The notes under the pieces: model-generated
Seen by the model: the letters and a program-made list of their open reading frames with translations, nothing else
Told to the model about the DNA's origin: nothing
The model's database searches: none
Translations under genes and position numbers: made by a program
Origin: Thiohalobacter sp. IOR34
GTDB taxonomy: Bacteria; Pseudomonadota; Gammaproteobacteria; Thiohalobacterales; Thiohalobacteraceae
DNA: 64,000 nt
NCBI RefSeq assembly: GCF_030406045.1
Contig: NZ_CP128988.1
Span: 2,205,438 to 2,269,437 of the forward strand
Direction of reading: 5' to 3'
Part shown: positions 17,602 to 28,799 of the stretch, in pieces
How positions within the stretch are numbered: the stretch's first letter is position 1
Layout of the letters: each line of letters starts with the position of its first letter

Positions 17602-18885
17602 TCACTGGCGGATGTGACCGTCGCCGAGCACGATGAATTTCTGGCTGGTCAGGCCCTCCAGGCCCACCGGCCCACGGGCGTGCAGCTTGTCGGTGCTGAT
17701 GCCGATCTCGGCGCCGAGCCCGTACTCGAAGCCATCGGCAAAACGGGTCGAGGCGTTGACCATCACCGAGCTGGAATCGACCTCGCGCAGGAAGCGCCGT
17801 GCCCGGCTGTAGTTCTCGGTGACGATGCTCTCGGTGTGCTGGGAGCTGTGACGGGCAATATGCTCGATGGCGGCATCCAGGCCATCGACCACGCGGATCG
17901 AGAGGATGGGCGCCAGGTATTCGGTGTCCCAGTCCTCCTCGCTGGCCGGCACGGCATCCCTGAGGATCTGCCGGGTGCGCTCGCAGCCGCGCAGCTCGAC
18001 GCCGGCCTCGCGGTAGGGCCCCTCCAGCCGCGGCAGCACCTCGGCGGCAACCGCCGCATCGACCAGCAGGGTCTCCATGGTGTTGCAGGTGCCGAAGCGC
18101 TGGGTCTTGGCATTCACGGCCACCCGCACCGCCTTGTCCAGATCGGCGTCGGCATCGATGTAGACATGGCAAATGCCGTCCAGGTGCTTGATCACCGGCA
18201 CCCGCGACTCGGCGGTGACGCGCTCGATCAGCCCCTTGCCGCCGCGCGGCACGATGACGTCGACGCAGTCCTGCATGCGCAGCAGCTCGCCGACCGCGGC
18301 ACGGTCGGTGGTCTCGATCACCTGCACCGCCTCCAGCGGCAGGCCGGCCTGTTCCAGGCCGCTGCGGATGCAGGCGGCGATGGCCTGGTTGGAATGGATG
18401 GCCTCGGAGCCGCCGCGCAGGATGGCGGCATTGCCGGACTTCAGGCACAGCGCCGCGGCATCGGCGGTGACGTTGGGCCGCGACTCGTAGATGATGCCGA
18501 TCACCCCCAGGGGGACGCGCATGCGGCCCACCTGGATGCCGCTGGGGCGGTAGTTGAGATCGCTGATGCTGCCCACCGGATCGGCCAGGGCGGCCACCTG
18601 GCGCAGGCCTTCGGCCATGGCGTCGATGCGCGCGTCGGTCAGCGTCAGCCGGTCGAGCAGGGCCGCGTCCAGGCCGCGGGCACGCCCGGCCTCCAGGTCA
18701 CGGGCATTCTCGGCCTTGAGCGTCTCACGCGTCGCCTCCAGGGCCGCGGCCATGGCCAGCAGAGCGGCATTCTTGGCGCCGGTCTCGGCCCGCGCCATGT
18801 CACGCGCCGCGGCCCGCGCCCGGCGGCCGACCGCCTGCATGTAGGCCACGACGTCCAGGTCCAGATTGTCCGGCGTTGCGTTCAT
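17602..18885 (-). CDS. proA: Gamma-glutamyl phosphate reductase
   Basis: The start at 18885 ([16 protein letters not shown]) gives 427 residues; an ATG at 18900 would add five. An aldehyde-dehydrogenase-like fold is evident, with the catalytic cysteine in [13 protein letters not shown] and the segment [12 protein letters not shown]. ProA reduces gamma-glutamyl phosphate to the semialdehyde in proline biosynthesis. It lies between holA and nadD, a position shared with some sulfur-oxidising gammaproteobacteria but different from Escherichia coli, where proA follows proB. No proB is present in the window. A 44-59 bp gap separates it from holA. Confidence 0.95.
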   Translation of the reverse strand: MNATPDNLDLDVVAYMQAVGRRARAAARDMARAETGAKNAALLAMAAALEATRETLKAENARDLEAGRARGLDAALLDRLTLTDARIDAMAEGLRQVAALADPVGSISDLNYRPSGIQVGRMRVPLGVIGIIYESRPNVTADAAALCLKSGNAAILRGGSEAIHSNQAIAACIRSGLEQAGLPLEAVQVIETTDRAAVGELLRMQDCVDVIVPRGGKGLIERVTAESRVPVIKHLDGICHVYIDADADLDKAVRVAVNAKTQRFGTCNTMETLLVDAAVAAEVLPRLEGPYREAGVELRGCERTRQILRDAVPASEEDWDTEYLAPILSIRVVDGLDAAIEHIARHSSQHTESIVTENYSRARRFLREVDSSSVMVNASTRFADGFEYGLGAEIGISTDKLHARGPVGLEGLTSQKFIVLGDGHIRQ

Positions 18886-18944
18886 GTCGTTTCGTGTCAT
18901 TCGTGCTCGGCTTAGAGGGAATGCGCTTGCGGCAGGGCGGGCGC

Positions 18945-19973
18945 TCAGGGCCGGCGCGGCGCCAGGCCCAGCGGGCGACCGGCCATGCCGAGACACAATT
19001 GTACCAGCTCGTCCCAGGGCCTGCCCGGCGCCTGGCCCTTGACGATGCGGTCGATCTCGGCACACTTGCCGAGCAGCGCCTGCCAGGCCGCGGGCCGGTA
19101 GCGGGCCAGCCCCTTGGCCACCAGCGGCTGGCGGTTCTTCCACACCCGGTGGCTGGCCATCACGCTCGCGGTCGAGCCCCCCCCCGCCAGCTCGCGGGCC
19201 ATGCCGGCCAGGGCGCGCAGCTCGCGGGCCAGGGCCCAGACCACCAGCACCGGCTCCACACCCTCGCCGCGCAGGCCGGCGAGCATGCGCAGGCAGCGAC
19301 CGGCCTCGCCGGCCAGGGCGGCATCCACCAGCCCGAAGATGTCGAAACGGGCGCTGTCCGCCACCGCCGCCGCCACCGCATCGACGTCCACCTCGCCCTG
19401 GTGCAGCAGGGCCAGCTTGTCGATCTCCTGCGCCGCGGCCAGCAGATTGCCCTCGACCCGCTCGGCGAGGAGCTGGGCGGCGGCCGCGCTCGGCCGCAGG
19501 CCGCGACCCTGCATGCGCTGGCGTATCCAGGCCGGCAGGCGGGCGGCATCCACCGGCCAGACCTGCACCGAGACCCCGGCCTCGTCCAGGGCCTGATACC
19601 ATTTCGCCTTGCGCTGGGCCGGCTCCAGCTTGCCGCAGATCACCAGCAGCAGGGTGTCCTCGGCGGGGCGGCCGGCATAGGCACGCAGCGCCTCGCCGCC
19701 CTCCTTGCCCGGCTTGCCGCCGGGCAGGCGCAGTTCCAGGATGCGCCGTTCCGCGAACAGCGACAGGGCGTTGGCCGCCTCCAGCAGCCGTCCCCACTCG
19801 AAACCCTGCTCGACCTGGAAGACCTCGCGTTCGGCATAGCCCTGGCCACGCGCCGCGGCGCGGATCGCGTCACAGGCCTCCTGCACCAGCAGCGGCTCGT
19901 CACCATGGACCAGATAGACCGGCGCCAGCCCCTGTTCGAGACGGGTGGCAAGCTGTTCGGGGCGGACCTGCAT
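18945..19973 (-). CDS. holA: DNA polymerase III subunit delta
   Basis: The product has 342 residues, the family length. The N-terminal [20 protein letters not shown] and the middle [17 protein letters not shown] are characteristic of HolA. Delta opens the beta sliding clamp as part of the clamp loader. The gene begins 15 bases after lptE, within the leuS-lptE-holA group. Nothing is unusual. Confidence 0.94.
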   Translation of the reverse strand: MQVRPEQLATRLEQGLAPVYLVHGDEPLLVQEACDAIRAAARGQGYAEREVFQVEQGFEWGRLLEAANALSLFAERRILELRLPGGKPGKEGGEALRAYAGRPAEDTLLLVICGKLEPAQRKAKWYQALDEAGVSVQVWPVDAARLPAWIRQRMQGRGLRPSAAAAQLLAERVEGNLLAAAQEIDKLALLHQGEVDVDAVAAAVADSARFDIFGLVDAALAGEAGRCLRMLAGLRGEGVEPVLVVWALARELRALAGMARELAGGGSTASVMASHRVWKNRQPLVAKGLARYRPAAWQALLGKCAEIDRIVKGQAPGRPWDELVQLCLGMAGRPLGLAPRRP

Positions 19974-19988
19974 GCCGGGCGACCGGGC

Positions 19989-20495
19989 TCAGCGCCCCCG
20001 TGCCTGGAGGCGCAGCAGCAGCAGCTGGACCAGATCGCGCCGCATGTCGGCGCGGATCGCCGCCTCCTCGCTGCCCTTGCCCAGCGGATCGTTGGCGTCG
20101 TACAGATAGGCACGGCTCAGCTCCAGATGCTGGCGCGACAGCAGCAGCCGGCCGGCCGCGTCCTGCACGCTGAAATCGAGGATCTGCAGCAACTCGTATT
20201 CCTGCACCTTGCCGGTGGCCTGCACCGACAGTACCCGCCGCGGCGCCTCGTTGCGCAGAATCCTCAGCACCGCCGTGGCCGCGGCCGGATCCTCCACCAC
20301 CTCGGCCCCGGCGCTGCGCAGGCCACGGCGGATCTCCCGCCCCAGGGGCGCATAGGGGCCGATACCCTTGACGGCGATCTTCTGCATGGCGGGCGGCAGG
20401 GCCACCGCCCCGCGCAGATGGAAACCGCAGCCAGCGAGCAGCAGCACGGCCAGCAGCAGCGGCCAGAGGCGGCGGTGGAAGATTGGAGCATTCAC
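19989..20495 (-). CDS. lptE: LPS-assembly lipoprotein LptE
   Basis: The GTG start at 20495 is preceded by GAGGAG nine bases upstream and gives 168 residues. A longer frame from 20564 would overlap leuS and is less likely. The signal peptide ends in the lipobox LLLAGC, followed by GFHLRG, the invariant start of mature LptE. LptE plugs the LptD barrel and helps insert lipopolysaccharide into the outer membrane. The lptF and lptG genes of the same pathway lie elsewhere in this window (57.2-59.4 kb). It is the second gene after leuS. Confidence 0.94.
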   Translation of the reverse strand: MNAPIFHRRLWPLLLAVLLLAGCGFHLRGAVALPPAMQKIAVKGIGPYAPLGREIRRGLRSAGAEVVEDPAAATAVLRILRNEAPRRVLSVQATGKVQEYELLQILDFSVQDAAGRLLLSRQHLELSRAYLYDANDPLGKGSEEAAIRADMRRDLVQLLLLRLQARGR

Positions 20496-20553
20496 GGATC
20501 GGGTTCTCCTCGGACGCTGGCCCAAGCCTGGAGCCACGGTAGCCGCCGGCGAT

Positions 20554-23154
<2,601 letters not shown>

Positions 23155-23275
23155 TCAGGCTTGCCGAACAAGAGCGGGAGGATACCCCAGCCGCCGGCGC
23201 GGTAACAGTCCGAGCGCGGCCGGAGAGGGTCGGGATGGCCACGGAATCCACGGAACCCACGGGAAAACATTATTA

Positions 23276-23558
23276 TTAACCCGGCAACCAAATATGCCGT
23301 GTTCAGCCGCCGTGTGCCTGCCTGCGGCAAGGCATCGAAACGCCGCCGTAGCATGCCTACGGCAAGGTTCGATAACGCCGTCCGCAGGCAGGCACACGGC
23401 GGCCGAACCCATTGAATCATGGAATGACCGGGGCTTCAGGCCTGTCCCGGTCCGGCGTTCCGGCCCTTGACAAGGAGACCGACCCTTGCCGGCGGGCCGC
23501 GCCTTGTCCCGGAACAGGCCTGAAGCCCTGAACACGGCATATTTGGCTGCCGGGTTAA
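23276..23558. mobile_element. 283-bp element with 30-bp inverted ends and nested hairpins
   Basis: The ends at 23276-23305 and 23529-23558 are inverse copies with one mismatch in 30, beginning TTAACCCGGCAACCAAATAT. Inside, a second perfect 22-bp inverted pair lies at 23306-23327 and 23382-23403. Between those, GCCGTAG and CTACGGC form a smaller hairpin. A solo copy of 28 bases of the outer end lies at 47141-47168. There is no coding capacity. A non-autonomous mobile element or a structured RNA are the two readings. Confidence 0.7.
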
Positions 23559-23574
23559 TAACAGCCTGTCGGAC

Positions 23575-23852
23575 TTAGCCCGCATATTGCACCAAGGCAG
23601 GCTCCGTGGGCCGGGGTGGCGGGATGGGGGATACCCCTTGCGCCTCGATCGCGGCCTGGAGACCGCTCCTGCGACAACACATTGTGCCGCCATGCCCCGT
23701 AGGAGCGGTCTCCAGGCCGCGATCGGGGAGATCCACGGCGGGCAATGGCCGGGGTCGATCGAACAGGCACAAAGCCGGGTTACGAGTTCCCGCCCCATTT
23801 ACCAGCCTGCACGCCGACCATGCGCGCCGCCTTGGTGCAATATCCGGGTTAA
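23575..23852. mobile_element. 278-bp element bounded by inverted repeats, with a REP hairpin inside
   Basis: The ends are TTAGCCCGCATATTGCACC at 23575 and its inverse GGTGCAATATCCGGGTTAA ending at 23852, with about 21 of 23 bases matching. The same end sequence forms the perfect hairpin at 1686-1749. The middle contains REP-like palindrome copy 4 and about 100 bases of unique sequence. It has no gene. It abuts the preceding element with 16 bases between. Confidence 0.6.
23646..23725. repeat. REP-like palindrome, copy 4
   Basis: Arms of 25 bases (CGATCGCGGCCTGGAGACC and its inverse) are perfectly complementary, including a GGAGACC/GGTCTCC pair that differs from the GGAGGCC/GGCCTCC of other copies. 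The matched change on both sides shows that base pairing has been kept. The loop carries GCCATGCCCCGT, the inverse orientation of copies 1-3. Confidence 0.85.
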
Positions 23853-23977
23853 TACCTGGATCATTTGCGTGGGTCTGGTGGATTCCGTGGCCCTATCCTC
23901 CCCCGTGTTTTGCGCACCTTCCCTTCGCCAGCCGGATGCACCACACTGGAGGCGAATCCCTGCAATGGTGACCTGTC

Positions 23978-24502
23978 ATGACCGATCAACCAGAGAATTC
24001 ACCCGGCGAACGTCTGGTCCAGGCCTACAACCGGATGATGGAGCGACTGCGCGCGGCCATCGAGGAGGCCGAGGAGAAGGCCATCCCCACCCTGGAGGAG
24101 AACCTGCATGCTGCCCAGGACAAGGCGGTGGAGCTGGGCGAGCTGAGCCGCGAGGAGGCGGAGCGCATCGCCACCTGGCTGCGCCGTGACCTGGAGGCGG
24201 CGGGCGACTTCCTGGCCCGCAGCGGCAGCGAGCTGGCGGCCTGGCTGCGCTTCGACGTGGAACGGGTCGAGGAGCGGTTGCTGGAGATGCTGTTCACCGT
24301 CGCCGACCGCACCCGCCTCGAACTGCAGCGGTTCGAGGACCGCATGCAGGCCAATGCCGCCTATCACACCGGCGAGGTGACCGGGCCGGGCGTGTTGCGC
24401 TGTGTCGCCTGCGGCGAAGAACTGCACTTCCATCATACCGGCCACATCCCGCCCTGCCCCAAGTGCCGCGGCACCGAGTTCCGCCGCGCCGGCGAGGCAT
24501 GA
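23978..24502 (+). CDS. Zinc-ribbon protein of the DUF1451 (YbeL) family
   Basis: The product has 174 residues. A long helical, acidic N-terminal part (about 1-130, with likely coiled coil) is followed by a zinc ribbon: CVACG near residue 148 and CPKCRG near residue 164. This is the architecture of DUF1451 proteins such as Escherichia coli YbeL, whose gene also lies in the leuS neighbourhood. The function is unknown; the metal site is inferred from the cysteines. The stop codon overlaps the start of the cytochrome gene in ATGA, which suggests coupling. Confidence 0.85.
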   Translation: MTDQPENSPGERLVQAYNRMMERLRAAIEEAEEKAIPTLEENLHAAQDKAVELGELSREEAERIATWLRRDLEAAGDFLARSGSELAAWLRFDVERVEERLLEMLFTVADRTRLELQRFEDRMQANAAYHTGEVTGPGVLRCVACGEELHFHHTGHIPPCPKCRGTEFRRAGEA

Positions 24503-25188
24503 GCGCAGCCCCACTGCAGCGGCGCCTGATCTGGTCCGCCCCGCTGCGCCTCAGCCACTGGCTGCTGGCGGCCTCGACCTGGGGGATGCTGCTGAGCGGC
24601 TGGCTGCTCGCCCATGTGGCGCAGTACCGGACGGCGGCGCTGGAGACCCACCGTGCGCTCGGCTGGGTGCTGCTGCTGGCGCTCGGCCTGCGGCTCTATC
24701 TGCTGTTCAGCCGGCCGCGCTCGGCCGCCGGCTGGCACGATCTGCTGCCGGATGCGAGGACGCTCGCCGGGGCGCTCGCCACCTTGCGCTGCTACCTCAG
24801 TCTGGGCCGGACACCCCTGCCGCGCTGGTATGCCCACAATCCCCTGTGGGCGCCACTCTACCTGCTGCTGTTCGGGCTGCTGGCCCTGCAGGCGGCCAGT
24901 GGCTGGCTGCAGGGCGGACCGGACTGGGGAGCCGAACTGGCCGGCCTGCATGCGCCCCTCGCCCTGGCAATCGGTGGCTTTGCCCTGGCCCACCCGATGG
25001 CCGCCTTCTGCCACGACCTGAAGAGCGGCGACAGCGACGTATCGGCCATGATCCACGGCTACCGCATCTTCCGCCTCGGCCAGCCAGCCACACCCCTGGC
25101 GGGCGGCATCCAGCGGGTTCCCCTCTCGGCCCTGCGGCGCCCGCCCGGGGTCGGTCCCGATAACCCCCCAACTGATCCGGATCAATGA
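24499..25188 (+). CDS. Membrane b-type cytochrome (cytochrome b561 family)
   Basis: The start at 24499 (MSAAPLQRRLIWSAPLRLSHW) overlaps the previous stop and gives 229 residues. Four to five membrane segments are visible. Likely heme-binding histidines are in RLSHWLLA, ETHRALGW and GLHAPLALAIGG, with another in ALAHPMAA. The pattern fits the cytochrome b561/NiFe-hydrogenase cytochrome b superfamily, which passes electrons between quinones and periplasmic partners. No cytochrome c or dehydrogenase gene is adjacent, so the partner is unknown. A near-perfect FNR-type site overlaps its stop codon and probably serves the next gene. Confidence 0.8.
   Translation: MSAAPLQRRLIWSAPLRLSHWLLAASTWGMLLSGWLLAHVAQYRTAALETHRALGWVLLLALGLRLYLLFSRPRSAAGWHDLLPDARTLAGALATLRCYLSLGRTPLPRWYAHNPLWAPLYLLLFGLLALQAASGWLQGGPDWGAELAGLHAPLALAIGGFALAHPMAAFCHDLKSGDSDVSAMIHGYRIFRLGQPATPLAGGIQRVPLSALRRPPGVGPDNPPTDPDQ
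25172..25185 (+). promoter_or_regulatory. FNR/Anr-type site upstream of the HPP gene
   Basis: CTGATCCGGATCAA matches the TTGAT-N4-ATCAA consensus at nine of ten positions. Its centre is 41.5 bases before a position whose -10 region would be CATACT (25208-25213, four of six matches). This is the geometry of a class II FNR-activated promoter reading into the gene at 25290. The site overlaps the last codons of the cytochrome gene. Confidence 0.5.
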
Positions 25189-25289
25189 GCCATCCTCACG
25201 GCTGATACATACTGGGGCAGCCGCGTACCGACCGGCCACGAGCAGAATGGACCGGCGGTACCCGTCGTCGACACCAAGGGATCCATCCA

Positions 25290-26216
25290 TTGAACAAGCT
25301 GCAACGCCTGCGTCGCTTTCTCGCCCTCGAACCCGAAAACGTCAGCCCCGCCGAGAAACTGGTCTCCACCCTCGGCGGATTCACCGGCATCTTCCTCATC
25401 GCCTGGATCAGCTACCAGGTCACCGGCGCCAGCGGCGCCGCCCTGATCGTGCCCTCGATGGGCGCCTCGGCGGTGCTGCTGTTCGCCGTGCCCCATGGCC
25501 GGCTGTCCCAGCCCTGGGCGCTGATCGGCGGTCATCTGATCTCGGCACTGATCGGCGTCAGCTGCTATCAGTGGATACCCGACACCTTTCTCGCCGCCGG
25601 CCTGGCGGTGGGCCTGGCGATCGGCGCCATGCACCTGCTCGGTTGCATCCACCCGCCGGGCGGCGCCACCGCGCTGGCGGCGGTGATCGGCGGGCCGGCC
25701 ATTCACGCCCTCGGTTACCAGTACGCGCTGACGCCGATCGGCATCAACACGCTGGTGATCCTGGTCACCGCCATCGTCTTCAACAGCCTGTTCCCCTGGC
25801 GGCGCTATCCGGTCAGCCTGATGCGCTTCACCGAGGCGCCACCTCCGCCCAGCGCAGCGGCAGCGGCAGCGCCGATCGACCGGCGGCACATCGAACAGGC
25901 GCTGAACGACATGGACCTGATCGTCGACCTGACCACCGAGGACCTGGAACGGCTGTTCACCCTGGCCCTGGAACACGCCGAACGCCAGCGTCTCACCCCC
26001 GAGCAGATCCGCGTCGGCCACTTCTACACCAACGGCCGGCACGGCGCCGAGTGGGCAGTACGCGAGGTGATCGACGAGGATCCACACGAGGACCCGGAGC
26101 AGGATCTGGTGGTCTACCGCACGGTGGAAGGCCGCGGCCTGCACAGCGCGGACAGCTGCACCCGCAGGGAGTTCGCCCGCTGGGCGGCACGCGAGCTGCT
26201 GCCCGCTCAGGACTGA
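25290..26216 (+). CDS. HPP-family integral membrane protein with a C-terminal soluble domain
   Basis: The start is a TTG at 25290, ten bases after AAGG; no ATG is available upstream in frame. The 308 residues begin with four or five membrane helices carrying the family signature CIHPPGGATALAAVIGG near residue 113. After about residue 185 a proline/alanine linker leads to a soluble region (about 195-300) with NDMDLIVDLTTEDLERLF and an acidic stretch. HPP proteins are widespread and poorly understood; a plant relative has been implicated in chloroplast nitrite transport. The role here is unknown. The FNR-type site upstream suggests expression when oxygen is low. Confidence 0.82.
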   Translation: MNKLQRLRRFLALEPENVSPAEKLVSTLGGFTGIFLIAWISYQVTGASGAALIVPSMGASAVLLFAVPHGRLSQPWALIGGHLISALIGVSCYQWIPDTFLAAGLAVGLAIGAMHLLGCIHPPGGATALAAVIGGPAIHALGYQYALTPIGINTLVILVTAIVFNSLFPWRRYPVSLMRFTEAPPPPSAAAAAAPIDRRHIEQALNDMDLIVDLTTEDLERLFTLALEHAERQRLTPEQIRVGHFYTNGRHGAEWAVREVIDEDPHEDPEQDLVVYRTVEGRGLHSADSCTRREFARWAARELLPAQD

Positions 26217-26223
26217 GCCCGCT

Positions 26224-27270
26224 TCAGACCTCCCGGGCCGGCCGCAGCGCAGCCAGCTCCGCCTCGATGCGCGCCGCGTCGAGCTGCAGATAGGCCTCGC
26301 GCTCGAAGCTCACCAGACCACCGGCCAGCTCGAACCAGGTGAAGCCGCTGCTCCAGGCGGGCACCTCCACGGTGCCCTGCTTGCGGCGCGGGAAGAGATA
26401 CAGCCGCCCCGGAACGTAGAGCAGGTTGCAGGGCTGCTGCGCCCGATGCAACGCCTCGAGGCGCCGCCAGGCCTCCCCCGGGGTGGCGTAGGTCTCACAA
26501 GCCGCCGGATAGTCGAGCCCGCCGCCGTTGTGACACCAGCGGCCGTCCTCCACCGGCAACGGCCGCTCGGCCAGGAACATCTGGAAATGCAGGTGATTGA
26601 CCGAGGCGTAGGCACCGTAACCGTTGTAGCCGAAACCGATGCCCGGCAGCGTTTCGCCCAGCTCGGCACACAGCGCCCACAACCAGTCGTGATCGGCGGC
26701 CTCGAGGCGCTGCGGCCACTCGGCCTCGCGCTCCGGCACCAGCAGGCCGTGCAGCCCGGCAAAGGGGTACTTGTTGTAGTAGAGGTCGACCGGACGGCCC
26801 TGCAGGCTGCCGGACCAGAAGCACTCCGGCTGCAGGAAGGGGCGGTTGAAGTGAAACCCCTCCGGGTCGAAGGGCGCCGCGACACCCGCGGGCACCCGGC
26901 CGCTGATGCGCCGCGGCCGGAAGGCGCGCAGCGGATTGAACTGCAGCTGCCAGGGCCCCGCTTCACGGAACTCGGTCGGCTGCAGGGCGGTCAGGCCCAA
27001 GGCATGGATCTTCTCGAACACCTCCACGTCCTCCGCCACCCCCGGCAGCGGCTGGCCGGCCTGGCGTGCGGCCTGCAGCGCCTCGGCCAGCTCGCGGTAG
27101 GCCGCCTGCAGCGGTCCGCGCAGGGCCGGCAGCAGGCGCGCGTCGAAGGTAGCGTTGGCCGCGACAAGGATGAAGGGGCCCAGGCCGCCGGCCTCGATCA
27201 GCCGGACGAGCCCGGCATCGAAGGCCTGGCGCAGCGCCGCCGGCGAGGCGAACAGCGGCGCGCCGATCAT
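26224..27270 (-). CDS. HIT/GalT-superfamily nucleotidyltransferase-like protein
   Basis: The start at 27270 overlaps the lnt stop codon in ATGA and gives 348 residues. The sequence SVNHLHFQMFLAERPLPVED carries the HxHxQ signature (His226, His228, Gln230), and GLLVPE before it is typical of the GalT/Ap4A-phosphorylase branch of the HIT superfamily. Such enzymes transfer nucleotides through a histidine-linked nucleotide. No exact family is recognised: Ap4A phosphorylase, GDP-hexose phosphorylase or adenylylsulfate:phosphate adenylyltransferase-like activity are possibilities. It shares an operon with lnt, with no obvious functional link. The gene is a full-length, non-truncated frame with normal codon use. 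Confidence 0.7.
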   Translation of the reverse strand: MIGAPLFASPAALRQAFDAGLVRLIEAGGLGPFILVAANATFDARLLPALRGPLQAAYRELAEALQAARQAGQPLPGVAEDVEVFEKIHALGLTALQPTEFREAGPWQLQFNPLRAFRPRRISGRVPAGVAAPFDPEGFHFNRPFLQPECFWSGSLQGRPVDLYYNKYPFAGLHGLLVPEREAEWPQRLEAADHDWLWALCAELGETLPGIGFGYNGYGAYASVNHLHFQMFLAERPLPVEDGRWCHNGGGLDYPAACETYATPGEAWRRLEALHRAQQPCNLLYVPGRLYLFPRRKQGTVEVPAWSSGFTWFELAGGLVSFEREAYLQLDAARIEAELAALRPAREV

Positions 27271-28784
27271 GCCCCCCTCCCGCGCCGCGCGGCGGCGCTC
27301 AGCAGCAGCACCAGCAGGGCGAACAGAGGCCCGTTGCCGCTTTTCACATAGGGGGTGGTGCCGCGGTAGGGACGGACGGTATCGCGGACCACCGCCGGCT
27401 GGAACTGCGGACTGCGGGCGCTCAACCGACCGTCGGGGGCGATCACCGCGCTGATTCCGGTATTGGTGGCGCGCAACAGATAGCGGCCGGTCTCCAGCGC
27501 CCGCATGCGCGCCATCTCCAGATGCTGATGCGGTGCCAGCGAATCGCCGAACCAGGCATCGTTGCTGACATTGACCAGCAGGCCGGCCTCGGGCAGGGCA
27601 TCGAGCAGCTCCTCGCCGAAGATCACCTCGTAGCAGATGGACATCCCCACCGGCTGGCCGGCCGCCGTCAGCAGCGGCGGCCCCTCGCCGGCGCTGAAAT
27701 CGGCCACTGGCAGCGGCATCACCTGCAGCAGTCCACCGAGCCACTCGCGCAGCGGCAGGTATTCGCCGAAGGGCACCAGATGGCGCTTGTAGTAGAAACC
27801 GGTCGGCGCCTCGAGGTTGATCACCGCGTTGTAGTAGCGCCAGCTCTCGCGGTCCAGCACCGGCACCCCTGTCAGCAGATCGCTGCCGGCGTCTGCCGCC
27901 TCGGCACGCAGGGCCGCCAGGAAGCCGTCCTCGACCTCGTGATAGAAGGCGGGGATGGCGGTTTCCGGCCAGATCACCAGGCGCGGCTGCCACTCGGCCC
28001 ACTCGCGGCGGGTCATCTCCAGGTAGCGGGCCAGGGTAGCCTGGCGCTGGCTGCGCACCCATTTCAGTTCCTGGGAGATGTTGCCCTGGATCAGCGACAG
28101 GCGCAGCGGCGCGCCAGCCGGTTCCGTCCAGGACAGGCCACGCAACCCTGAGCCGGCCAGCCAGATCAGCAGCAACAGCCCGGCCGCCGCCCAGCGCAAC
28201 CGCCCACGCCGGCTCAGCAGATAGACCAGCAGGCCGGCGGACAGCGCCAGCAGCCAGTCGAGACCGTAGACGCCGAGCAGGGGGGCGAAACCGGACAGAG
28301 GCGCATCGATCTGGCTGTAGCCGGGATTGAGCCAGGGGAAGCCGGTGAACAGCCAGCCACGCAGCCATTCGGTGAGCACCCAGAGCGAGGGAAAGACCAG
28401 CAGCAGCAGGCGAAACCCCGGACGCCCGGGGGCCAGCCGCCGGGCCAGGCCTGCGGCCAGCGCCGGAAACAGGGCCAGGTAGGCGATCAGCAGCAGGGTC
28501 ACCGCCAGCGCCGCCGGCAAGGGGCTGTGGCCGTACTGGTGGATGCTGATGTGCACCCAGTTGACCCCGCCACCGAACAGTCCCAGGCCGAACAGCCAGC
28601 CGCTCCAGAAGGCCTGGCGCGGCTTCAGTCCGGCAAACAGCCCGAGCCAGCCGGCGAGGCCAAGCGGTGCCAGCGGCCAGAGACCGAAGGGGGCGAAGGC
28701 GAGGACCAGCAGCGCACCGCAGAGTCCCGACAGGGCCAGCGGCCGCCAGGCGGCGAGGCGGGAACTGCCCGGCGTCTGCTCCAT
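27267..28784 (-). CDS. lnt: Apolipoprotein N-acyltransferase
   Basis: The product has 505 residues with about seven N-terminal membrane helices (residues 10-210) and a periplasmic nitrilase-like domain. The catalytic residues are visible: Glu in WPETAIPAFY, Lys in KRHLVPFGEYLP and Cys in GMSICYEVIFGE. Lnt adds the third acyl chain to lipoproteins such as LptE. It follows corC by 15 bases, as in the conserved corC-lnt pair. All catalytic positions are intact. Confidence 0.96.
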   Translation of the reverse strand: MEQTPGSSRLAAWRPLALSGLCGALLVLAFAPFGLWPLAPLGLAGWLGLFAGLKPRQAFWSGWLFGLGLFGGGVNWVHISIHQYGHSPLPAALAVTLLLIAYLALFPALAAGLARRLAPGRPGFRLLLLVFPSLWVLTEWLRGWLFTGFPWLNPGYSQIDAPLSGFAPLLGVYGLDWLLALSAGLLVYLLSRRGRLRWAAAGLLLLIWLAGSGLRGLSWTEPAGAPLRLSLIQGNISQELKWVRSQRQATLARYLEMTRREWAEWQPRLVIWPETAIPAFYHEVEDGFLAALRAEAADAGSDLLTGVPVLDRESWRYYNAVINLEAPTGFYYKRHLVPFGEYLPLREWLGGLLQVMPLPVADFSAGEGPPLLTAAGQPVGMSICYEVIFGEELLDALPEAGLLVNVSNDAWFGDSLAPHQHLEMARMRALETGRYLLRATNTGISAVIAPDGRLSARSPQFQPAVVRDTVRPYRGTTPYVKSGNGPLFALLVLLLSAAARRGRGA

Positions 28785-28799
28785 CCGGCGGGGGAACCG

